A DNA stretch of 8,812 nucleotides, taken from Actinomyces sp. (GTDB lineage: Bacteria; Actinomycetota; Actinomycetes; Actinomycetales; Actinomycetaceae). Where the stretch lies: NCBI RefSeq assembly GCF_030530635.1, contig NZ_JAUMUL010000090.1, positions 1-8,812 on the forward strand, written 5' to 3'. How positions within the stretch are numbered: position 1 is the stretch's first letter; the number at the start of each line of letters is the position of its first letter. A program made the translations under genes and the position numbers. The notes beneath the pieces are model-generated. The model saw only the letters and a program-made list of their open reading frames with translations. It made no database searches and had not been told where the DNA came from. This document shows, one piece after another, positions 7,376 through 8,812 of this stretch.

Positions 7376-8671
7376 ATGCCACGTCTCATCGTTGTTCTAC
7401 TGTCGTTCACGATCGGCCTCGCCGTGCTAATCCGCGCGATTCGCCGGTTCTATCGTGTCGCCACCCCTCGCCCTCTGCGATCACCTTTAGAACGGTGGCG
7501 GAATCGCGAGCGCCTGTACGACGCGGTCGCCTGTGCAGGATTCTCTTTCATTGTCACCGCCGCGGGAACTAACTCAATCACATTCCTACACCTCAGCACA
7601 GCTGTCTGCATTGTCGCAATAACAATGGGAACGACATCGCGACTCATTAGACAACAAACAGAGTCACCCAATGACAATGCTTGGAGAACTATCAGACGGA
7701 AGTGGCTCAAGTTAGCACAAGCCATCGCACCAAAACCGAACGGGTGGCACCTGGGGCTGACACTCGAACACATGCGCATTACCCACCTCCTCGGCGGGCA
7801 CGGCTTCGTACGCATGTTCTTTTTGCTGTATGGAGCAGTCCTCGCCGCATCCGTGATCGCGGTATCAGCAGCCCTCATGGACAACTATGACGACTCGACG
7901 ATATTCATCCAACATATCATTTCTCACAACTTTGTCTTAATCGGATCCTGCTGGAGCGCATCATCGGGACTCACTATCATAGCCGCCGCTCTTTGTGTCG
8001 GAGGGTCCACGCTCATCCGCATCAGAATCCAGAAGTATTTTCAAGCGCTAGCGCAGTTCACCGCATACTCCGGACTGGTCGGCTCAATAGCCGGAGCATT
8101 CATCCCCCTGATCGCCATGGCGATCGGCAATCTCGGCACTCTACGCTCAGTGACACCAACATTACTATTGGATACAGCGGCAATTGGAGCCACTATAGGC
8201 TTCATATTAGGAGCCCCCCTATGCCTCCCGCAACTCATAGATACCCACAACGCCCTTTACAAAGCAGCCCTAGCACCATTAGCCTTCATTGTCATTTCTA
8301 CAGCACTGAAGAAGGTTAACATAACTCCGTTGCTGATCGAGTCCAGGCTCACCCAACACATGACAGCTAATGGCGCACGCGCACCAAAACTCAGCGAAGT
8401 GGAAACCTTAAGCATGAGAGAACTACTCGCAGACTGGCCGACTTTTATGATGCTAGAAGACAGCCTCGGCAACCCTGAGATAATATCCGACACCTACTAT
8501 ACCCGGCTTAGCATTACCGTCGCCCTCATATCCACCCTTTATGCATTCATCTCCTGCGTCCGCGCAAACAAGCAGCACAATCACACCAATTCCGATCCGC
8601 AGTCGACTATGACGCCCACCGCAACCGCAAGTACAGGCTCGGCAGGGGCGTCAGCAAACCCGGAGCAATGA
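7376..8671 (+). CDS. Multi-pass membrane protein of unknown function, low-GC, probably acquired
   Basis: I do not recognise this family. The 431-residue product has likely membrane helices at about 4-20, 51-65, 70-86, 146-167, 183-212 (perhaps two), 230-252, 264-285, 297-312 and 378-395. Basic stretches follow the first helix (residues 20-46) and the third (88-122, with RRKWLK), and a soluble segment lies at about 315-375. The C-terminus is a Thr/Ser/Ala-rich tail (about 400-431). No catalytic motif, P-loop or transporter signature is evident. The start ATG follows the purine-rich AAGAAAG with 8 bases between. Base composition is near 50% G+C in sampled lines (30/60 at 7561-7620, 31/60 at 8221-8280), against 46/60 in tsaB, and codons such as TTA, ATA and AGA appear that the neighbours avoid. 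It is transcribed away from the alr operon and has no visible partner gene in the window. Confidence 0.8.
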   Translation: MPRLIVVLLSFTIGLAVLIRAIRRFYRVATPRPLRSPLERWRNRERLYDAVACAGFSFIVTAAGTNSITFLHLSTAVCIVAITMGTTSRLIRQQTESPNDNAWRTIRRKWLKLAQAIAPKPNGWHLGLTLEHMRITHLLGGHGFVRMFFLLYGAVLAASVIAVSAALMDNYDDSTIFIQHIISHNFVLIGSCWSASSGLTIIAAALCVGGSTLIRIRIQKYFQALAQFTAYSGLVGSIAGAFIPLIAMAIGNLGTLRSVTPTLLLDTAAIGATIGFILGAPLCLPQLIDTHNALYKAALAPLAFIVISTALKKVNITPLLIESRLTQHMTANGARAPKLSEVETLSMRELLADWPTFMMLEDSLGNPEIISDTYYTRLSITVALISTLYAFISCVRANKQHNHTNSDPQSTMTPTATASTGSAGASANPEQ

Positions 8672-8812
8672 TATTTCTGCTGACATAGAGCGCTCCGAGC
8701 GATTATCCGGCTCTTCCGGTTTGTGGGTGTGGTGGCTTCCGGCCGGAGCTGCGGTGTGCGTGGTTTGCGCGGGGTCGTAGTCGGGGTGAGAGGTCGGTGT
8801 CGGGCTGACGGG
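8651..8812 (-). CDS. Possible C-terminal end of a further minus-strand gene, cut by window edge
   Basis: One minus-strand frame is open from the right edge for 53 codons and stops with TGA at 8653-8651, overlapping the end of the membrane gene by 21 bases tail to tail. Outside that overlap the third codon positions are clearly richer in G+C than the second (about 74% against 57% over 42 codons by hand count), the bias expected of genes in this genome. The peptide is Pro/Thr/His-rich (starts PVSPTPTSHP) with no motif I recognise. With so few codons this may be chance. The same stretch includes a 10-bp palindrome TCCGGCCGGA (8738-8747). Confidence 0.25.
   Translation of the reverse strand, partial: PVSPTPTSHPDYDPAQTTHTAAPAGSHHTHKPEEPDNRSERSMSAEISLLRVC

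Noticed and set aside
8672..8730. Possible terminator after the membrane gene
   Set aside because: Only 4-bp stems are visible (CGCT/AGCG and CCGG/CCGG) and there is no T-run after them.

Overview
The window looks like a stretch of chromosome from a high-GC Gram-positive bacterium (Actinomycetota), most likely a member of Actinomycetaceae such as Actinomyces. That placement is an inference from three things: base composition (46 of 60 bases are G or C at 4501-4560), frequent GTG starts, and the gene order alr-tsaE-tsaB-rimI beside a three-subunit succinate dehydrogenase with a single membrane subunit. No rRNA, tRNA, insertion sequence or convincing CRISPR array is visible.

Layout, left to right. 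(1) 1-3500, minus strand: a respiratory operon read as sdhC (3500-2697), sdhA (2682-679), sdhB (682 to the left edge, C-terminus cut off). It encodes a membrane-bound succinate:menaquinone oxidoreductase / fumarate reductase. (2) 3501-3769: intergenic DNA holding the likely sdh promoter, a perfect 14-bp palindrome, an 11-bp palindrome and a possible stem-loop after rimI. (3) 3770-7096, minus strand: a tightly packed housekeeping operon read as alr, tsaE, tsaB, rimI, with start/stop overlaps at two of the three junctions. Alr makes D-alanine for peptidoglycan, TsaE and TsaB belong to the tRNA t6A37 machinery, and RimI acetylates ribosomal protein S18. tsaD, often the next gene, is not next to rimI here. 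(4) 7097-7375: a divergent intergenic region with a perfect 36-bp direct repeat in two copies, 61 bp apart. (5) 7376-8671, plus strand: a large multi-pass membrane protein of no family I recognise. It is much poorer in GC than its neighbours (30 of 60 at 7561-7620) and looks like an acquired accessory gene. (6) 8672-8812: GC-rich again, with an open minus-strand frame running off the right edge that may be the tail of a further gene.

Most of the window is ordinary core metabolism and translation. I found no clear evidence of a new multi-gene system. The parts that the core genes do not explain are the orphan membrane gene, the repeat pair in front of it, and the palindromes in front of sdhC.
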